Shown in pieces: positions 59,302 through 64,000 of a stretch of 64,000 nucleotides of DNA. The notes under the pieces were generated by a model. The model saw only the letters and a program-made list of their open reading frames with translations, was not told the origin of the DNA and made no database searches. Positions within the stretch are counted from its first letter, which is position 1. Each line of letters starts with the position of its first letter. Both the position numbers and the translations under genes were made by a program. This DNA is from Phoma sp. XZ068 (lineage: Eukaryota; Ascomycota; Dothideomycetes; Pleosporales; Didymellaceae): NCBI GenBank assembly GCA_004835665.1, contig RBKR01000004.1, positions 310,001-374,000 on the forward strand. The letters run 5' to 3'.

Positions 59302-60670
59302 GCCGTTCTTTTGCACGCTGGTGTTTCTCGGTTCTGTTGAGGGGGGGCATTTTTGCACCAACACAATACAATCAGGACAAACTCTCGTCTCTGGTTCCTT
59401 CGACAGGCGTGGTCCGACTTTTGAGTCACCAAGTCAAAGTGTGCCAGGACGTTTACAACGTCCATATCTATGGTGACACTGAGGACCGAATCAATCTCGT
59501 CTAGCCTTATGAGCGCTAGAATAACATGTCTACCTGAACTTAGAAGTGTATAATTAAAACAATTGGCGTGGATGAGGCAATGTCTTATTTTCAGAAACGG
59601 GGGGCGGGGCGACTGTTCGCAATTATTTCATGTCGGTTCGTTCTGGGATGTTCGTTTCTAGACAAACAACCTTATTGAAGACTCAAGCTCGTTCAATACG
59701 GCGCAGAGTCGAATGGTGTAGACAAATGCTTTCTGCATTAGCCAGTACAAAAACAAGGAGCACAATGTCGTTTTATACTTGAGTGAAAACATCATTCGCG
59801 AAAGTATCAGCTTCCCAACTTACCAGACATAGGATAAACCAGCCTACCGTAATGCTCTAACTCTCCATGGATTATATGATCTAGAAACTTTTGATGTTAA
59901 GAGGAATCAATTGACCACACGCTCATGTGAAAGACCGGAAGGAATGAATGCATTTCTATTGAGCAAGGCTGATATCTGCATGATCACCGCCGCCATCATC
60001 CTGACCTTGACACTTTCCTCCCTCATATAAGAAGGCCACCCATGAGTTGAGGGCAATGCTATCCTCTAAATTTAAAGCAATCGAGACCCCGAATGAACGT
60101 TCCGATTCCTTGCCCCTCATGCTTTGGGTGTGGATGAGCTTCTGTTAAACATCCCAAGACCATGTCTATTTTGGAACTACAAGCAAGGGCCACGCCGACA
60201 AGATCTCTATCGAGGAAGTAATATTGCTCATGTTTCATGAGGTCAAGATGAAAAAATCTTATATTAGTTAGTCACCTCTCGGATGTATCTGCTAGAATAT
60301 CCCAATGAGCACAATAATCGGCTCCATGTTCACCCAATACCTTTATAGAGCTCTTATGACGCAAGCATAGCCACAAGCTTTTTGGTAGAATTATAATCAA
60401 GCATTCTCAACATCGGTAGAGTGCACATGCACCGGAACAGTGGCAGTGTTTTTACGCTGGTAGTAACCATTCATCTCACGTAAGATCCACACCCGGCGCA
60501 GAAATCACAATTGTTTGCTGGTAGAATTTCCAAAAGGATAGCAGAAGTCCATGGGATGTCCAAAGTATACAGTCAGAGTGAAACAACTGGAGCACATCCA
60601 AAAAGTGAATTAATTAGATCGTCCAATAATTAGTTTCATTTCCGTATAGATTTACTGCACTTGCTTTTAA
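59302..60670. other. AT-rich noncoding block
   Basis: Three 60-base lines counted by hand give about 33-38% GC, against about 50% around the genes. No open frame of note, no clear terminal repeat. It may be an old element worn down by repeat-induced point mutation beside the tRNA (inference), or just AT-rich spacer. Confidence 0.45.
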
Positions 60671-60977
60671 CAATGCAATCATCTTAAACCAAGACAAACC
60701 CATCACTCTAACCTCCAACCACATCGTCCTAGAAAACATCCTAATCCAACGCCAAAACAATCACCCAAAGGACACAACACCCTCCTCCAAATCCCACACA
60801 ACACAACACAACCACCCTTTCACCACTCCACCACCACCGCACCATACACCCACAACCCTTCACTCCCCAGCATGTCCCTCCCACAAACCCACCACGTCCA
60901 CACCATCAAGCAAGCTAACAGAACTTTTCAACCACTACTCACCCACTCAACCACTTTCACCCGACAACCTAAAAGCA

Positions 60978-61121
60978 ATGGCGACCCCATCGACGGCAGC
61001 GCGGAAAACGCACAAGAGACGGCGGGGCCAGACGCTGGTTCATGTGCTGGTGCTGTTGTATGTGGCGTTTAAGTTGAATCGGAAGGTGGATGAGAGGGTT
61101 GGGGTGTGGGTTCGGGGGTGA
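60978..61121 (+). CDS. Possible 47-aa membrane microprotein
   Basis: An ORF starting MATPSTAARKTHKRRRGQ, then a short hydrophobic helix TLVHVLVLLYVAFKL and a charged end NRKVDERVGVWVRG. About 290 bp of strikingly G-poor, C/A-rich sequence precedes it, as in fungal 5' leaders, and a branch-point-like CTAACAG occurs near 60921. The basic N-terminus with one helix fits a tail- or signal-anchored small protein. No homologue known to me; an overlapping 66-codon ORF at 60872 in another frame competes. Low confidence. Confidence 0.3.
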   Translation: MATPSTAARKTHKRRRGQTLVHVLVLLYVAFKLNRKVDERVGVWVRG

Positions 61122-61913
61122 GAAGGGAGCGGCTGGTCCGTCAGGCTGGCGATGAAGGGAAGGAGGGAGATAGATGGGATAAGATATGATAAAATATTAA
61201 TCTCATAGTTTTATGAACTGTGTCTGTTGAGTACTGTTCAGGAATTCAGCAGGTGTAGTCACATCAGATACATGGTGAAGGTGAAGAACGGATTGTTATA
61301 GGTTCATTGACCATGTCATTCCATTAAGCATTACACTACTAATGATTACCGCACTCGGGAAATCGAAACGAACCAGACCCCTCGAAAGAGAGCCCATCTG
61401 ATCGCTCGTCCGTCGCGCTTCATCCGTGCATCTCCTACTCGCACCATCCATCCATATCATCTTCATCAACCCCCCACACAGCCAGCAGCCGCCCAAAGAA
61501 GCTGAAGATTCGGCGGCCGAGGCTGAAGCGAATGTGTACAAGTACAAAGCGGCAGCGCTTATACTTTTCGTGTATAGATAGCGACCGACTTGGGTATCGT
61601 CTCCCCTATATCAAAGGGGGTAAAAATGTTACTAAAACAGCGCAAAGGCTAAGGATCATCCACAGCGAAGCAAATGGTGGTGCTGTGGGGGTGTCCGGAA
61701 TGCAAAAACATGCAGTACATGCATCTGCTCGCTGGTGCAGATGCGATCGTTCTCCCGAGGTCTATGCTATTTGATTCAATCGATGGTGTCGCTGAAATGC
61801 TAGCAAAAACAAAACTCCGTTGTTATGCATAAATCGTGAAGACCGTCACTGGGAGGTGGTGGTAGGCGATCGTAGGAATGTGTGAGGAGGGCGGAGGTGT
61901 TGAGGTGAGGTGC
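61122..61913. other. Intergenic region
   Basis: Downstream flank of AUR1. No gene recognised. A purine-rich G/A stretch lies at about 61,125-61,190. Confidence 0.6.
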
Positions 61914-63356
61914 TCAGTGCTTGGACGACTCAGTGTCCGATGCAACCGTATCGCCGTCCCAGAGGCTCTGAGAGTCGTCCGTGGGGGAGCGTGCGCCCAT
62001 GGGGCTGCGACCGCCGGTCGAGTAGGAGGAAGAGGAGCCGCTGGCCCAATCATCTGAATCAGACTGAGGCTGGAATTCTTCGTAGATGTCGAGCATGCTG
62101 TAACCGGCGCCATCCTGTGGGTCGCCAATCTCGACGTAGTCGTAGTCCCAGCGGAACTCCTTGTCGGCCTGGATGCGGGGGAGGAAGTTGGCGCGGCCGA
62201 AGAAGAAGCAGATACCGGCAACTATGATGCGTTAGTAAGAATGCGTGGAGGCTGAATCTTGAGACTTACGAAGACTGCCGGCAACCAGATCGACGGCGTA
62301 GTGGTGCTGAAGATACATTGTCGACCACCACAGCCACATGGTGTAGAAGACGTAGACGGGGAAAAGCTTGGGGAAGACATGTCCCATGAACAGTGTCTCC
62401 AGAGTGGCCCATCCAGAGTGCAGAGAAGGGAAGGCACCAAAGACCACAGGCGAAGCCTGGAATGCTGAGGTGTACATGTCGAAACCAAGAATCCTATCCA
62501 TGGCCTTCAGTCCTGCGGCATCGCCGTGGATCGAGTAGTTGGCTGGCGCCAGTCCGTATGTGTTCTCATACCAAGGTGGCGAGCAGGGGAAGACGAGCTG
62601 GATCAGAACGGCTGTGATGTTCATGTAACCAAAGGCGCGGGCGAAGGTAGGAAGCGTGCCGGGAGGGCCCCAGATGAACATGCAGCCGCAGACAATGACC
62701 GGGGAGACGTAGTGGACGAGTCCGTAGGGGAACCACGCAAGCACATCGAGCACCGTGTGCTGGTGGGCAGAGATGATGTTGCTGAGGTTGGCGCCGTAGA
62801 GGATGTTCTCGAGCGCAGGGAGGACGCGGACCCAGATGGCAGGGCGGTATTCGGGCGAAACATATCTGGGAGGTGCTGTTAGCAACGAGAATCTTGGTTA
62901 TGGGTGTTGCCGACTGATCCGACCTCCAATTTGCCAAGCAAATCGAGATCAGACGAAAGCAGGCGTGAGGGTGACGTACTTGCAGCTATTGAATAGGAAC
63001 AGCCATGTTAATGTCGGGAGCAGTGGTAGCAAGAACTGTCGTGTAGCAGGCACCAGAATGCCAGCCAGGAGCGCAGTGGCAGCAAACGTCTTCGCAAACG
63101 GGCCAGGGGCCTCGCTGACGGACAGCGAGAAGATGGCGACAATGGCCAGGAACAGGTACTGTGCGTCGTATATGCTCCACGGGTGGGTGCGCAGCGCCTT
63201 TATTGTGTCCGAGGGCGACCACGAAGACTCGAGAGAGGCGATGGACGACGTCACCGACTGGCGGCTGTGGATGCGCGACTTGGTGGCCCTCCACTTGCGG
63301 CGCACGCGGTGTGGGATGAAGGCAGAGAGGCCCGCGACCTTGGTAGGCGAGAGCAT
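61914..63356 (-). CDS. AUR1: Inositol phosphorylceramide synthase catalytic subunit Aur1
   Basis: Three exons: 63356..62980, 62865..62270 and 62221..61914; introns 114 and 48 bp; 426 aa. Transfers phosphoinositol from phosphatidylinositol to ceramide in the Golgi, an essential fungal step and the target of aureobasidin A. A polytopic membrane protein with about six helices. The PAP2-type active site has AFPSLHSGWATLETLF and YLQHHYAVDLVAG, giving the catalytic His residues and Asp. Aur1-specific segments are NSCKYVSPEYRPAIWVRVLP and VFPCSPPWYENTYGLAPANY. The C-terminal 70 residues are acidic, Ser-rich and cytosolic. The exon joints restore NSC-K-YVSPEY and LVAGSLAGICFFFG. The first intron is about twice the local usual length. 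Confidence 0.95.
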
Positions 63357-64000
63357 GCTGGGCGGCCTGGCGGTGGACGGGCAGGCGGCGGCAGTGGTCG
63401 TGGTGGGGACAAAATGCTGGGGAGCAGAATGTCTGGCGGTGCCTAGGCGGAGGTGAGGCGCAGTGTTTGTGTATGGGCGGCGAGGCAGCGACGAGGCAGC
63501 TCACGACCGAGGGGTGCTGGACGCGGTCGGCGGAGGGTCGGAGGTGCGAGGTGGTCGAGTCGGTGTCGAGAGAGCCAGCAAGCCTGGGACGCAGCGGAAC
63601 AGGACGAGTGCAGCTATTAGAGGCCGTGGAAGCTGGCGGATGCTGAGGCTTATGGCGGCCGGGGGTGCAAATTGGCGTCGAGCGCTAACGGATCGCGGTA
63701 AGGCGGGCCCAATCCTCAATCTCGTTTACTCCCTGACGCAGTGGCATCCACGCGACGAGCGCCAGTCGTGCGAAGATGCGAAGAGACGTGCCTTGCTGCG
63801 AATAGTGATGCCGTGATGCGAGCATGCTGGCGCTGCCGTGGTGCACTGCACTCGCTGCGCAGCTTGCTTGAATGCAGCCGCGACAAGCTCGACAAAGAAG
63901 CATGACCACACCCTCCGTCTGCATTCCACAGCGCACGCGAGCCTGGACAGCATCGCGCTCACGTTTCGGCGTCGCTCCGCACTCTGCGTGTTTCCGAACC
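63357..64000. other. 5' flank of AUR1 to the window edge
   Basis: GC-rich; only short frames without support. Probably AUR1 promoter and leader. Confidence 0.6.

Noticed and set aside
58891..59465. Minus-strand frames of 157 and 75 codons over the tRNA
   Set aside because: They run through the tRNA-Ala gene and lack family resemblance; the tRNA fold explains the sequence.
1..64000. Secondary-metabolite gene cluster or operon-like system
   Set aside because: No polyketide synthase, NRPS, terpene cyclase or cluster regulator is present; the PhzF gene stands alone and neighbours are housekeeping genes.

Overview
The window is nuclear DNA of a filamentous ascomycete, most likely a Dothideomycete of the Pleosporales type. 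The genes are cut by short GT-AG introns, mostly 47-60 bp. The proteins are Pezizomycotina families: a giant involucrin-repeat protein, an AA9 lytic polysaccharide monooxygenase, VID27, a fungal Tps2 and Aur1. Genes stand singly on both strands, with no operons and no prokaryotic signals. I derived exon boundaries by hand from reading frame, splice consensus and family continuity. Taxonomic placement is inference from gene content only.

Layout. 1-10,586 (-): a giant low-complexity involucrin-repeat protein that runs off the left edge. 11.7-15.3 kb (-): a CstF-64/Rna15 RNA-binding protein and a copper amine oxidase with a peroxisomal-type C-terminus. 16.6-18.9 kb (+): an AA9 monooxygenase whose promoter carries a Gal4/CLR-2-like palindrome, then an unknown Pro/Gly-rich protein with a GC-AG intron. 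19.2-30.1 kb (-): VID27, AP-1 beta adaptin, an F-box-like protein, a secreted Gln/Asn/Gly-repeat protein and a PhzF-family enzyme. 33.3-36.8 kb (+): an unknown conserved protein and a BRCT protein. 39.0-42.4 kb: divergent FEN1 (-) and glutaryl-CoA dehydrogenase (+). 43.1-44.0 kb (+): a Ubc4-type E2. 44.4-46.2 kb (-): a non-canonical poly(A) polymerase, divergent from Tps2 (47.2-50.1 kb, +). 51.1-51.4 kb (+): an 83-residue protein. 52.4-54.5 kb (-): an eight-exon amino-acid/GABA-type permease. 56.8-58.5 kb (-): a modin-like protein. 59.2 kb (+): an intron-containing tRNA-Ala. 59.3-61.1 kb: an AT-rich block and a possible microprotein. 61.9-63.4 kb (-): inositol phosphorylceramide synthase Aur1.

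Most genes are housekeeping: mRNA 3'-end processing, clathrin traffic, Okazaki-fragment processing, ubiquitination, trehalose and sphingolipid synthesis, lysine/tryptophan catabolism. The AA9 enzyme, amine oxidase and permease are nutritional. I see no gene cluster that looks like a new multi-gene system. The most unusual signals are a 5-nt internal exon that encodes the catalytic Asp34 of FEN1, a 17-bp CGG-N11-CCG palindrome upstream of the AA9 gene, at least eleven Gly/Ala-rich hydrophobic segments spaced along the giant protein, and the tRNA-Ala intron.
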